From Tubiluchus corallicola (lineage: Eukaryota; Priapulida; Priapulimorpha; Priapulimorphida; Tubiluchidae), in NCBI GenBank assembly GCA_030141605.1, contig JAQGDQ010000318.1:207839-271838 (forward strand): a stretch of DNA of 64,000 bases, given 5' to 3'. Positions 24,334-36,059 of the stretch are shown here, one piece after another (position 1 is the first letter of the stretch; every line of letters starts with the position of its first letter). The position numbers and the translations under genes are program-made. A model generated the notes under the pieces. That model ran no database searches. It was given only the letters and a program-made list of their open reading frames with translations, and was not told where the DNA came from.

Positions 24334-27300
24334 CTATTCTGCTGTTTTCCCACTTTTAATGCTACGAGCGTTTGTTGCACATTAACGTTCAGCATTAAGC
24401 GTTTGTGGTGTGTTATTACTGTGCTGTTCTCGCATATCATTCAGCACAGGCAATATTTGCTGTCTTCCATTCTACTATAACATGAAAATTCCTGGTGTTC
24501 AGTTTTCTGTATTTTGTCGCTAAGCTACAGCAAAAATAGCTATCACACTATTTGCAAACTGTTTACATCAGCTGTGAATCCTACCTGGTAGTGACCTCTA
24601 GCGGCGGCATAATACAACGCCGTGTTTCCTCTTTCGTCCTTGTAATCGATGTTTTTGTTACCTGGCTCCACCTACAGGAAATTAAAGTGAACTATAAAAA
24701 AACCAACAAGTGGCTGAAACGCATTAACATCTGAGTAAACGGTCAATAATTAATTAACTCAACTAATTAAAGATTAATAGGTAAAGGTTACTAAATAATC
24801 TAATAATTCTAATTAATAGATAACGAATCGTCTCTTTTTTTCAAAAAAATGACAGAAGGGACGTATCGAACTCAGTGCTCGATAAAAACTCTTTTCCATC
24901 CTGTGGAAGTTGTAATTGTATATTTTTTAGGTGCTGCCATCTATGAACTAATCCTTTTACATTTTACTAGCTAAACTCACCCCCAGTATAATTATACGGT
25001 CCAGTGAATGCATATTCACTGGATCTCTCCCTATTTTACAGTAATGGGTTTTGTGAAGCCAAGTTTGCATAATCACCTATGCCTATATATACTGACTGGA
25101 TTTACTTTCTAGTCACTGTCTAACTCTCAATGTTCAGTGCAGGACACTCTCACTCTCATTCACAGTGTTCAGTGCAGTAGTCATTATACTCTCATGTGTA
25201 TGTAGTCTAATAAACACTTTTCAGTTTTGTGCAAATATGCAGTATAGTTTTTTATTCTTGTTCTACAAAGTGAGTGATCTACAACTTTAAACATGACTTT
25301 CACACATCCTACCAGTTGCATCGGTACCTCGTTTAACCGAAACTAACACACTTGCACACTTGATGAAGCTGCTGAAAACTCACAGAGCCACCTTTTGGCG
25401 AAATAGTGAAATGCCGACATTATAAAACCTTGTTTCTGATCTAACAGCCCCATCACGTAGCCAACACAGTAACTAATTCATCTTTAATTAAATTTTAAAA
25501 AGTTAATTAATTTCATTAATCACCAGCTCATTTTCTAACAGAATTAATTAGAATTTCATAATTATTAAATTAACTTAAATTAAAGCTATACGAAATATAC
25601 ACTTCGAAACGTTACTAAACATTTTTTTAAATTATTATTGATAATTGCGATGTACATAAACGATTCCAATTATCAGTTAATGATGTTTACACCAGGTCGT
25701 CTTTTGAAATGCGGAAGTTGGTGCTTTGACTGGTGGACCTTTGTCTGTGATCAGCGTTTGACCGGTGATCCTTTAACCGATGGACCCTTTAACTAGTGGA
25801 ACTTTGACCGAGGATACTTTGACTTGTGATCCTTTAACCGTTGGAACTTTGTCTGTTGATTTTTTAGCTGGGGTTGCTGTGACAGGTGGACCTTTGTCTG
25901 TGATGAGCATTTCACTGGTAGACCTTTTTTGACTGTATGTCTTTTGACCAGAGGCCCTTTAACCGGTGGACCTTTGATTAGCAGTCCTTTGACCAGAGGT
26001 CCTTAAACCGGTGGAACTTTAACTAGGGGTCCTTTAATTTGCAATGCTTTGACAGGTGAGCCTATGTCTGGTGGTTCCTTTGACTGGGACTGCTTTGACG
26101 GGTGGCACTTTGTCTGGCAGTTTTTTCACCACCTACCTACATCCGCCATGATGAACTTCGGAACACCCCGTTGTCCTGTACTATTCGACAATCTGTACAC
26201 TCGATGGTGGGACTTTAAAACAGAACTTAATTTTCCCATCACCTATTTGCTCGCTGACCAGCCTCGGCGCTGCTTAACTCACACATCTTCAATTTCATTT
26301 CTTTTCGCTTAGCCTACCCCGTATCGCCAGGCTGCGTTTTTCTCAAACGTTGAAACTAATCAACACACAACACACCTGTTGAACTCACCTGTTCACACCT
26401 GACCACTGCTGCCGATGTTTGCTGAGTGTTTTACCTGAGAATTACAGCTACAGGTAAGCACGCAGGTAAACCCAACTCAATAGCCTCAACAAATCCATTA
26501 CCTGCCGTTTGGGACAACGGTATGTACCAAAAGTAATTATAACTGTCATTTCTACAGTTATTTGCCTTGGTTATACCGGGTGGCGCAAAAAAGTGTCGCT
26601 TGCAGAGTCGAAGAAGATTGCAAGAGTCGCTTGAAAATGATGTTACACGCGTTTATGACTAAGCATCAAAATTTTCCTTAGATTATAAGAATTATTTACT
26701 TTTGAGAACTTTTGCCTGTTTCTGTTTTAAAAGAACACAGGATGTTTTTCCATACACTACCCCAGTTTCAAGTACGAAAAAAGTATACATTTTAACAAAA
26801 TTAATACTGCAAAAGCGTTTCTGATAATTAAATTACAGATCAAAATCCTAATTAACATCAGGCGAGCCCAACTGTTGATGACATCACAAACTAGCATAAT
26901 TTTCAACAGCGAAAATATTCCATTCACGTGTTGCACGTGTTCGCGAAAGCGAAAACTGAAGTACAGTACTACTGTAAGGTATTCAGTGCGTTGTACTAAA
27001 ACTAGGCATGTTTTAAGACAAAACTTCAAATTCACGCATGAGCTGTAGAACGTGTGCAGTTCGTCACAAACTAACACAATTGAACTGAGAAGTACAGCAC
27101 TTGTTTTTTGTGCAACACGTTTTCGAAATGCAGGCGCTAGTGCCCATCTAACTAGCAAATGTTAACATGTTTCGTTTCAATATTTTAAAAAGCGGGTTGT
27201 GTTCACCTACAGTTTAGGGTTGTGTCCGGTTTTCCTTTAGCTGTCAACAAGTCCAAAGCAATATGTCAGCGCATAAGCAAAATAGGGAATTACCTATTAA

Positions 27301-30300
27301 ACACACCATTCAAGTTTAAAAGGATAAAAAACGTGATTTCAACGTACATTTTGTCCCAAGAACTTTCTATGCAAGGTGACTCGCTCAGATTCTATCACTC
27401 GCCCGGATGTCTGGATTCAGTTGCTATATTGCCAGAAAAACTACCGTTATTTGTCTAAACTGCCAAAACCTATGTTGTCATTGTATAGATTGGCATTGCC
27501 CAAAGCCTTTTGCCTAGACTGCCAATTGTTTCGACTACCTAGATTGTCATTAGTTAAAGTCATTTGCCTAAATTGACATTTGACTAGATTGTCATTGCCT
27601 AGACTGCCATTGCTTAAAGTCTTTTACCTAAATTGACATTTGACTAGATTGTCATTGGCTAAAGTCTTTTAGCTAAATTGACATTTGCATTTGACTAGAT
27701 TGTTATTGGCTAAAGTTTTTTGCCTAAGTTGACATTTGACTAGATTGCCATTGGCTAAAGTCTTTTGCCTAAATTGACATTTGACTAGATTGTTATTGGT
27801 TAAAGTCTTTTGCCTAAATTGACATTTGACTAAATTATCACTGGCTAAAGTTTTTTTGCCTAAGTTGACATTTGACTAGATTGTCATTGGCTAAAGTCTT
27901 TTGCCTAAATTGACATTTGACTAGATTGTCATTGGCTAAAGTCTTTTGCCTAAATTGACATTTGACTAGATTGTTATTGGCTAGAATTATTTGCCTAGAC
28001 TGCTATTGCCTAGATTGTCATTTACCTAGACTGCCATCGCCTAGATTGTCATTTACCTAGTTTGTCGTTTACCTAGACTACCATTGCCTAGATTGCCATT
28101 TGTCTAGACTGACATTGCCTAGATTGCCATTTGTCTAGACTGCCATTGAATAGATTGCCATTTGTCTAAACTGCCATTGCCTAGATTGTCATTTACCTAG
28201 ACTGCCATTGCCTAGATTGCCATTTGTCTAGACTGCCATTGCCTAGACTGCCAATGCCTAGATTGTCATTTACCTAGACTGCCATTGCCTAGATTGCCAT
28301 TTGTCTAGACTGCCATTGCCAAGTTTGTCATTTGCCTACAGAATTTGTCTAGATTATTTGTTCATGTCCATTTGTGGGCGCGAACGGATGACCAAACAGA
28401 TCTCGGATACTAAAAATACTAACTCACCAAACAAGGTAGACAATCATCGTGACCCATGAGTGCTGCTGCATGCAAGGGAGTCATCCCATCCTCGGCAGAA
28501 ATATTTCCGACTCCACCCCTAGACATGAGAATGGTCAAGCAATCCAGATGACCACCCTGGGCTGCTAGATATAATGCCGTACAGCCGTTGTCCATAGTTT
28601 CATTGACTGACCTAAAGTGAGAGAATATTCGAATATTTTGGATTGTGATCGAGCCCAGTTGACCAGCCGGTTGGGGTTGGATTGTTAGTTGGTTGGTCGG
28701 TTGGTTGTTCGGTTGGCTTACTGCTTCGTTGGATGGTTGGCTGGATGGATGGTCGTTCGTTGGTTGAGTTGGTTAAATATCTGGGTAGGCTGGTTAGCTA
28801 ACTGACCAATTATCTATTAATTACCATAACAGATATACACTAATTAAAAAACAAATATTTTTCTTGAAATGCAATCATGATTAATGCAATGTTGAATTGA
28901 AATGCAATCATGAATAAATGTAATCTTGAATTGAAATGCAATAATAATCATGAATAAATGCAATCTTGAATTCAAATGCAATCATGAATAAATGTAATCT
29001 TGAATTGAAATGCAATCGTGATTAAATGCAATCTTTAATTGAAATGCAATCATGAATAAATGCAATCATGAATTGAAATGCAATCATGAATAAACGCAAT
29101 CTTTAATTTAAATGCAGTCATGAATAAATGCAATCTTGAATTGAAATGCAATCACGAATAAACGCAATCTTTAATTTAAATGCAGTCATGAATAAATGCA
29201 ATCTTGAATTGAAATGCAATCACGAATAAATGAAATCTTGAATTGAAATGCAATCGTGATTAAATGCAATCTTGAAGTGAAATGCAATCATGAATAAATG
29301 CAATCTTGAATTGAAATGCAACTGTGAATAAATGCAATCTTGAATTGAAATGCAATCATGAAATAAATGCTATCTTGAGTTGAAATGCAATCGTGCGTAA
29401 ATCTTAATTTAAAAAAAATACTGCAGGTAAATCTCATTGGTAAGTAACAGCCAGAGTCCAGTTGGTCAATATTCTCGTCCAGTGTCCAGGTGGTCAAATG
29501 TTTCAGCAGTAAACTGTTCTACTTTCAAAGAAAACCGAGTTTTACCAGCAAAAAGCAGGAAATTGTTTAATAGCTGTGCAAATTGGTTGTAAAATTACTT
29601 TAACTAGTTGTTAACGGAAACAGGAAAAGTTGGAAATCCAACAGGTGGGTTTTTTATCAATTTTGTGGTTTAAAGTTTTGGAGCTTCCATAAATGGTAGA
29701 AGAACAGATAGACTGACAAATTGATAGAGAGATAGGAAAACTGACCCATGAAAGAATAAAAGTAGAGACAGTTAGAAAAATGAATAAATGTGAATTAAAC
29801 ATGACTACATCAGAAAACAAATAATAATGTGAATGAATTTTAATACATGAATAGATAAACAAAAGTGTTTATAAACAAATAAATAAATAAATGAATACAT
29901 GGATAAGTGAATGATAGCTAGCTAGCTAGCTAGATAGATGGATGGATGGATGGATGGATGGATGGACGGACGGACGGACGGACGGACGGACGGACGGACA
30001 GACAGATTTTTTTTATAATAATAATAATAATAAAAAATCTTTATTAAAGAAATGAATATATATACACAAAGGTGCCTCTTTTTGCAGGCTCAGATCAACA
30101 AATTACATTTTCACATAACAAATCTTTTAAATCCAGTTTCACACTATGTACAACGAATAACATTTTATACTTAAATTAGATATAATTCCAACGAATCACA
30201 AGTATTATACAAACAAATTAACTTTACACAACTACATAATTTATTTTTGTATACTGGAGCGGGCCTAAATTAACAATTACTTAGTATAAAATTGTCCCTG

Positions 30301-31497
30301 ATCAGGTTAGTGAAAGCCATTATTAAATTTTTATCAGATTGAGTCATAATATTACGTGTATAATTGGCATCAGCTATTTCCATGAACGGCATTCGTTTCG
30401 CATTATCTGCTTTATTACACCTGAATAAAATGTGCTGAGGAGTTTGCTCTTCTTCTCCACATGGACATAAACTAGTATCACTCATATTAAGTCTATACAA
30501 AAAGCTGTTAAAATTCCCCTGACCAGTTAAAAAGGACATGGCAATGAATTCTATTTTCCTTTCATTATTTCCAAGCGGCAAATTTAAGGGTGTACATTTT
30601 ATATTCTGTATTTCAACATTATCTCCTCGAAATTGCATAACATGCCTATATTTAGTTGACCAGGTACAAGAAATATAATCTATAATTTGACGTTTGGTAT
30701 ACTTTAACATATTTTCAGGAATTTGTTCAAGATCTGTAGTACGAAAGTTTTCATTCCAGACAAATTTTAAAAAGTTTCTCACAGTCTGCGCATGTGTATA
30801 CATAATATTTTTATAAATATGTCTTCCTGTCAGACGTGCACTACCATACCGAAGAATCTGTTGTTTTACTAAATCATCAGCGCTCTGACATAACGTCTTA
30901 AGACAAGATTTAACCACAATTACATTTAGTTCAATGTCGAACGGTGGAAGACCTCAAAGTAATTCCAATTTAGTACGATCTGGTTTAAAAGCCAACCCCG
31001 CAGAATTATACTTTCATTATATCATAGGTTATATCTTCAAATACAGTAAGTTTTTTACCTAACCATACAATAGCAACATACAGTATAATCGGCAAAATAG
31101 TAGTTTTATAAACATTTACAATGGTAGCAAGTCGCAAACCTGCATATTTACTGCAATTGTTTTTTACTTTCAACCATCTATACCACACCTTTTTATGAAC
31201 ATTACCCGCGTGTTTAACAAATGTTAATTTCCGATCAACAGTTAGGCCTAATATTTTGCTGTCTTCAACAAACAATATTTCATTGTTACTAATTTTTAAA
31301 TTGTCTGGCTTGTTATTTTCATCCCATGCCCCTACTAGCAATGCTTCTGTCTTACCAGGTAACGTATATATCTTTAAACGCCATTTCTGGCACCATTTGT
31401 GAAGCACATCACAACAGCTTTGTGCAATTGTAACACAGCTGCACTGTAAGACAGACAGACAGACGGACGGACGGACGGACGGACGGACGGACGGACG

Positions 31498-31567
<70 letters not shown>

Positions 31568-32253
31568 TAGATAGATAGATAGATAGATAGATAAATGGAT
31601 AGATAGATAGGTTGATAGGTAGGTAAGTAGGTAGGTAGGTAGGTATGGAGGTAGAGAGCCATTAGATATGTAATAGATAAGTAGGTAGGTAGGTAGGTAG
31701 GCACGCAGGTAGGCAAGCGGTAGACAGACAGATAGACAGATTGACAAACAGACAGACAGACAGACAGACAAATACACAAACAAACTGACAGATATATATG
31801 AATAAATAACTAAATAAATAAAAATAAATTAATAAATATTAGAACTCATTACTAACCTGTTCATTTATTTACACTAACCTGCACTTCTTGTGTTTCTTAT
31901 TTTTTGTATATAGTTTTATAATCTGCATCACGTATTTGCTTTTTTATAGTACTTTATGTATTGAATTAAATCTAAAACAAAAGTAAAATTAATAAAACAA
32001 AATAAACAAATAAATAAATAACATTTTGTACATGAATGTATTGAACGTTTAGATCTGTGAACGGCTTGTTAAATTTCTTACCAGTAAAAATGGAGCGAGT
32101 TCATATCCGAAAACAATTATAATTTCGTGCTTTGGGCAATAGTAACAACCCGAACAATTTGTGGTTGTTATAGAGAAAGCTATTTAAATATACGTGCTGG
32201 AAATGTTTTAACTTGGGGAGTTGGGGAGAGACAGAAGTGAGGGAGCGAGAAAG

Positions 32254-32343
<90 letters not shown>

Positions 32344-35300
32344 GAGGAGAGAGAGAGAGAGAGAGGGAGAGAAAGAGAATGAGAGAGAGAAAGAGAAAGA
32401 CAGGGAGAGAAAGGATAGAAAGAGACAAAGACAGAGAGAGAGAAAGTGTGTGTGTGTGTGTGTGTGTGTGCGTGCGTGCGTGTGTGTGTGTGTAGTGTGT
32501 GAAAAAATCTTAATAAATTTTACAAATTACTAAAAATATTTCGTCAAAACAGATTCTTTGAAACTTTTAAACGTTATTTACTGGTCAATCAGTTACACGT
32601 ACCTTTAACACATGGTGTAAACAACTTTACAGGTAAACAATGAACATTCCACGCTTAATTACTCTGACCCACTCCAGCAGCAAATTAATTCTCTTGTTCG
32701 TAGATAGTCACAAGTCACAGTTGTAAGGCTAACGTGATTAAATATTTGCTAATGTTACTTGACCTATTCATGCTGAGGTTACTTGAAAAACAACGTACTA
32801 TGTCTAATGCTAGTGACCTGGAGTGTTGTCACACTTCATGGGTTATTTGCAGGGTGATCAAACAGAATAATAGCTTGAGTTGTTTCACACTATCACAGGT
32901 GCAAGAAAAAACTGTGCAATTGTTCACATAGGTGTGGGGAAAAAATTTAGGAATATATTCTTAGTGAATGAACGATTGAGTAAGTGAGTAAACGAATGAA
33001 TGAAGGAATGAGTGAACGAATAAATAAAGAAATGAGTGATTGATTGAATGTATAAAAGAATAAATGAATGGATTAATAATTGGATGTGTGAGTGAATAGG
33101 TGGATGTGTACGAATGACTGAATGAGTGAATGAATGAACGAACGAACGAACGAACAAGTGAATGAATGAAAGAATGAATCAATAAATGAATGAATGAACG
33201 GATGAGTGAAGGAAAAAATGAATGAATGAGCGATTGGTTGAATGAATGAACTAATAAACGAAAGTGCGAATAAAGGGATGGACGAGTGAATAAGTGGATG
33301 GGTAGATGAATGAACGAATAGATGGATGAATAAATGGATAGACAAATGAATAAATGAATCACCTGGTGAATGTATGAACAAATGAATGAATAACAAACGT
33401 TTTAATCAACGAACGAACAAACAAACAAACGAACTGACAAACGAGCGAAGAAAACAAGAATTTAATCAACAAACGAATGAACGAATGAACCGGCAAACGA
33501 ATAAATGAAGAAATAAATGTTTAAAAAGAAATAGAAAGAAAAGGAGAAAAAGATAAAGAAAACAAAAGAAGAACAAACAGGTGAACAAAACACCAATCGT
33601 AAAATCGAATGAACGACAAAAATAGGTAAAAAATGAACAAAAACCAGCAAACAAATCATTAAATAACTAAATAAACTAATTAGTACATTAACGAATTAAC
33701 AAACTAACAAACTTAAAACATTTTCACCACTCGGAAAGTTCAGTTTTCAAAACATAAAATTTTCGAAAAATCCAAGATATCAAAATACCCGGATGTATCT
33801 TTCACTATCTATGACTCTAAAACATAAACAAATAACGCAAGCGTTTACTAAATGCCCAGCCCTATTATTAGGGCGATTTAGGAGTTTTAAACGGCCAAAT
33901 AAACTTCACAAATCAACTTTAAACGGGGGATTACTCAAGCCAAGTAAAGGGTTAATATTGTTAACTTCCTGGTAATTTAGCTGCAATTTTACCTGAGATT
34001 TTACCTGTATAATTGAGCTGTAATACTGTATAATAGTTTGATGAATAGAGCAGGTATTCATGAGTTTGGGGAAGGAGAGGTTTTCTGAGTTTGTCGTTTT
34101 GGCAAAATTAGACAAAAGAGTTGAATTTATTTTGTTGTTTTAATTGTTTACTTCTACATTCATTGTTTACTGATTCATTCATTCATTCATTCATTCATTC
34201 ATTCATTCATTCATTCATTCATTCATTCATTCATTCATTCATTCATTCATTCATTCATTCATTCATTCATTCATTTGTTCGATTGTTCGTTCGCTCGTTC
34301 TTTCGTTCGTTCGTTTATTCATTCATTCATTCTTTCTTTCATTTACTCATAAGTTAAATTATTTATTCGTCTATTTGTTTTCCATTCATTTGCTAATTTA
34401 CTCACTTACTGACTCGCTCACTTCCTCGCTCACTCACTCATTCACTCACTTACTCACTCACTCACTCACTCACTCACTCACTTCCGCACTCGATCGCTCA
34501 CTCATTCACTCACTTTTTCAGTCAGTCACTCACTCACTCATTTACTTCCTCCCTCCCTCTCTTCCTCACTCACTTACTCACTCACTCACACCCATATTTG
34601 CACCTAAAACCAGCTCTATATTCCGTCCATCCATTCATTCATCCTTTCATTTATTCGTTCATTTATTTAACCATTCGCTCATTCATTCATTTATTTCTTC
34701 TGTCATCCGTTCATTCATTGATTACTTCACTCATTCATTTATTCTTTTATTCTTTGTTCATTCATCTATTCTTGCTTTCATTCATTCTCCAAGCAATTCA
34801 ATTACTCAATTCGTTTTCATTGTTACTGTTGATATTTACAGTTGCTAGGCAACCACCAATATTTACCTTGGACACACATCTAGCAAAAGTTGGATACACT
34901 CCACGTGACCTGCTGCAGCAGCGTGGTGGAGTGGCATGGCTCCAGTCAAAGTCTGAGACTCCACAAATCCACTTCGAAACACGTCCTGGAAATAGTAAAA
35001 ATAACCACTTTTTTGGAACTGACTAGAGATTTACAAATATAGGGCCTGCATCATAAAGATTTTCTTCATAAAGGTCATCATCCTCGTCGCTGCTGTCGCT
35101 GTCTTCATCATCAACGTCATCATCATCGTCGTCGTCGTCGTCGTCATCATCATCATAGTCATCGTCACCGTCATTGTGGTAGGCAAACCAGTAGTAAACT
35201 GCCACTATTTCTACACCTGTTTGCTAAAATGCCAAATATAACATGATCAGTATTGACCGCAATCGTCCAATGATGGCGACACAACAACAAGAACAACAAC

Positions 35301-36052
35301 AATGACAACAGGTCTACTATCACGCCATGTTATCACCACCACAGGCAGTGTGATAATCATAATAATCATCAACTCAACACAACCACGATTTCATCCACAG
35401 TGTCACAATCTCCATAGTCAACTACATAAGCATTTTCATAGTCATCACCGTCGTCATCATCATCATCATCATCATAGTCACCGTCGTCGTCATCATCATC
35501 ATAGTCACCGTCATCATTAGTAGTCACCACTGTCGCAATATTTACTACCACCAATGTTGTCAACACTGACACATCGCCATAGCCAACACAACCATCATCG
35601 CTATTACCGCTGCAACTTCCAAACCCTCATCATCGCAAATAAAGACAAAAATGATTAACCTCAAAGAGGAGCCATTTCAGAACATGGAGCTGTCCACATC
35701 CAGCCGCAACGTGGAGAAGTGTTGCCCCGGCATTATCCCGTAAATATGGGGAACATCCACTGACGCGGAGTAACCAATGTAACGTCGCGAGCACCCCCGC
35801 TGCCGCTCCGTCGTGCGCGGGCGTCGCTCCAATGTCGGAACGAACCTCACACGGTATGTTGCATTCACATATCAAATATTCCAGAATGTGAACGTGCCCG
35901 TACCTCGCCGCATAGTGCACACACGTTGCCCCGTGTGGGTCGCGCACCAGAAGTAGGGCCTGCCCTCCAAACTGGTCCCTCAAACGCTTCAATGTTATCA
36001 AGTCACCCCGTTTTGATGCAATGAGTGCCCTACTGAAACAAGCTAATGTCAT
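23033..36052 (-). CDS. ESPN: Espin-type ankyrin repeat protein, N-terminal 293 residues in 5 exons (3' part not found)
   Basis: Espins bundle actin filaments in stereocilia, microvilli and similar protrusions. Their N-terminal ankyrin array binds partners such as class III myosins. Five minus-strand exons join in phase: 35660-36052, 34867-34985, 28428-28611, 24585-24671, 23033-23128, giving 293 codons. ATG at 36050-36052 is the first after an in-frame stop. Eight ankyrin repeats start near residues 37, 71, 105, 142, 176, 208, 243 and 274, with cores GATCVHYAA, GATPAHDGAA, GATLLHVAA, GAMPLHHAA, GCTALYLAA, GMTPLHAAA, GNTALYYAA and LTPLHGAAEHG. The GATPAHD repeat and the order of repeats match espin and espin-like proteins as I recall them. 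No proline-rich, WH2 or actin-bundling exon was recognised left of 23033, so the gene either continues in large introns, is short, or is another espin relative such as the insect forked type. Confidence 0.82.
23560..23965. repeat. 58-bp minisatellite in an ESPN intron
   Basis: About seven copies of a unit with CACATAATACATTGACTGCC, CAACCTTAGATGTTAAAGTG and ATAACTACAGAC. Confidence 0.95.
24287..24331. repeat. (TA)n microsatellite
   Basis: About 22 TA units. Confidence 0.98.
24585..24671 (-). CDS. ESPN: ESPN exon 4 (ankyrin repeat 7)
   Basis: The exon has 29 codons, phase 0 at both ends, reading VEPGNKNIDYKDERGNTALY then YAAARGHYQ. The acceptor is cctgtag and the donor gtagga. A solo LTR begins about 230 bp upstream of the acceptor. 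Confidence 0.9.
24902..25304 (+). mobile_element. Solo LTR of an LTR retrotransposon, with 5-bp target duplication
   Basis: The 403-bp element begins TGTGGAAG and ends CTTTCACA, a short near-perfect terminal inversion of the TG..CA type. Direct 5-bp duplications CATCC flank it at 24897-24901 and 25305-25309. Inside, in order, are a CTATATATAC TATA box (about 25083) and an AATAAA signal (about 25210), as expected of U3-R-U5. There is no internal coding region, so it arose by LTR-LTR recombination. It sits in an ESPN intron, antisense to the gene. Confidence 0.85.
25725..26115. repeat. Degenerate 20-bp repeat
   Basis: About 18-20 diverged units of the form CCTTTGACCGGTGGA / CCTTTAACTAGTGG. Confidence 0.85.
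26700..27240 (-). mobile_element. MITE family B copy
   Basis: It shares TATTCAGTGCGTTGTACTAA and the other family B blocks. The ends TTTTAAAAGAACACAGGATG and CCGGTTTTCCTTTAG form an approximate inverted pair. Confidence 0.72.
27420..28350. repeat. 45-bp and 31-bp related minisatellites, ESPN intron 3
   Basis: The left part repeats TTGCCTAAATTGACATTTGA then CTAGATTGTCATTGGCTAAA (45 bp). The right part repeats CTAGACTGCCATTGCCTAGA. The array stops about 80 bp from the ESPN exon 3 donor. Confidence 0.95.
28428..28611 (-). CDS. ESPN: ESPN exon 3 (ankyrin repeats 5 and 6)
   Basis: The exon is 184 nt. One base completes Arg, then SVNETMDNGCTALYLAAQGG and AEDGMTPLHAAALMGHDDCL. The acceptor is cactttag and the donor gtgagt. 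The intron upstream (6.2 kb) holds the LINE insertion. Confidence 0.92.
28660..28790. repeat. (GGTT)n / (GGAT)n low-complexity tract
   Basis: Imperfect GGTTGGTTGGCTGGATGG tetranucleotide run. Confidence 0.85.
28865..29400. repeat. 34-bp minisatellite
   Basis: About 15 copies of AATCTTGAATTGAAATGCAA then TCATGAATAAATGC, with CAT/CGT/CAC and TTGAATT/TTTAATT variants. Confidence 0.95.
29400..29915. other. No gene recognised
   Basis: Intronic AT-rich sequence between two tandem-repeat regions. Nothing coding was seen. Confidence 0.6.
29916..30005. repeat. (GCTA)n-(GGAT)n-(GGAC)n-(GACA)n microsatellite, left half
   Basis: Successive tetranucleotide blocks end in GGACAGACAGA at the LINE's 3' end. 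The run continues on the other side of the LINE at 31449. Confidence 0.97.
30270..30917 (-). pseudogene. LINE ORF2 C-terminal fragment with zinc-knuckle motif
   Basis: The 215-residue open frame has Cys-x-Cys near residue 151 and a His-x4-Cys pair after it, the C-terminal knuckle of LINE ORF2 proteins. It is out of frame with the RT fragment upstream. It may translate as read but cannot be a working element. Confidence 0.8.
31009..31440 (-). pseudogene. LINE reverse transcriptase thumb-region fragment
   Basis: About 140 residues of genuine RT-like sequence follow about 110 residues encoded by the (GACA/GGAC)n repeat in the same open frame. The repeat-coded part is not protein-coding by origin. 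Confidence 0.8.
31449..31790. repeat. (GACA)n-(GGAC)n-(GATA)n-(GTAG)n microsatellite, right half
   Basis: Blocks of GACA, GGAC, GACA, GATA, GTAG and GACA again. The GACA/GGAC order mirrors the left flank of the LINE. Confidence 0.97.
31800..32230. other. No gene recognised
   Basis: AT-rich intronic sequence with AATAAATA runs. Confidence 0.6.
32240..32495. repeat. (GA)n followed by (TG)n
   Basis: About 100 bp of pure GA, then impure GAGA to 32445, then about 50 bp of GT with GTGC interruptions. Confidence 0.97.
32965..33660. repeat. Degenerate (GAAT)n/(GAAC)n tract
   Basis: About 700 bp of imperfect GAAT, GAAC, AAAC and GAAA tetranucleotides. Confidence 0.95.
34172..34810. repeat. (ATTC)n then degenerate (ACTC)n tract
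   Basis: Perfect ATTC for about 100 bp (34172-34274), then GTTC, ACTC and CATT variants up to just before ESPN exon 2. Confidence 0.96.
34867..34985 (-). CDS. ESPN: ESPN exon 2 (ankyrin repeat 4)
   Basis: The exon is 119 nt with acceptor tttccag. DVFRSGFVESQTLTGAMPLH continues HAAAAGHVECIQLLLDVCP plus AG of an Arg codon. It aligns with the espin repeat TxMGALPIHYAAAKG. The donor is gtaaat. Confidence 0.9.
35075..35165. repeat. (ATC/GTC)n trinucleotide run, ESPN intron 1
   Basis: Imperfect CATCATCGTCGTC units. A related run lies at 35430-35520. Confidence 0.93.
35430..35520. repeat. (ATC)n run
   Basis: Imperfect CATCATCATAGTCACCGTCG blocks duplicated twice. Confidence 0.92.
35660..36052 (-). 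CDS. ESPN: ESPN exon 1 (start codon, ankyrin repeats 1-3)
   Basis: The exon has 131 codons: MTLACFSRALIASKRGDL, then RDPHGATCVHYAARYGHV, IGATPAHDGAAAG and NAGATLLHVAAGCGQLHVLK. The donor is GAG|gttaat. It is GC-rich and CpG-rich compared with its surroundings. An alternative is that an acceptor tgtttcag at 36033-36038 marks the true exon start and the start codon lies further upstream; the frame is the same either way. Confidence 0.85.
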
Positions 36053-36059
36053 GTTCACA

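Larger units (their letters stand above)
30006..31448 (-). mobile_element. 5'-truncated, broken LINE (non-LTR retrotransposon)
   Basis: On the minus strand, sequence from about 31440 to 31006 reads as the end of a reverse transcriptase domain (LHKWCQKWRLKIYTLPGKTE, KILGLTVDRKLTFVKH), typical of Jockey/I-like LINEs. The second frame, 30917-30270, reads as the C-terminal part with a zinc-knuckle-like CPCGEEEQTPQHILFRC. The two frames differ and are separated by stops, so the copy is dead. The 5' part (endonuclease, most of the polymerase) is missing. The 3' end has AATAAA (30040-30045 complement), a TTA-rich tail and a final A-run. Confidence 0.88.

Noticed and set aside
27420-29400. Possible CRISPR array
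   Set aside because: Eukaryotic intron with contiguous head-to-tail minisatellite units and no unique spacers.
31440-31779. N-terminal half of the 257-residue frame (Cys-Leu-Ser-Val repeats)
   Set aside because: Encoded by the GACA/GGAC microsatellite that the LINE landed in, not part of the LINE protein.
35023-35205. Asp-rich 60-residue frame
   Set aside because: Product of the GTC/ATC trinucleotide run in ESPN intron 1.
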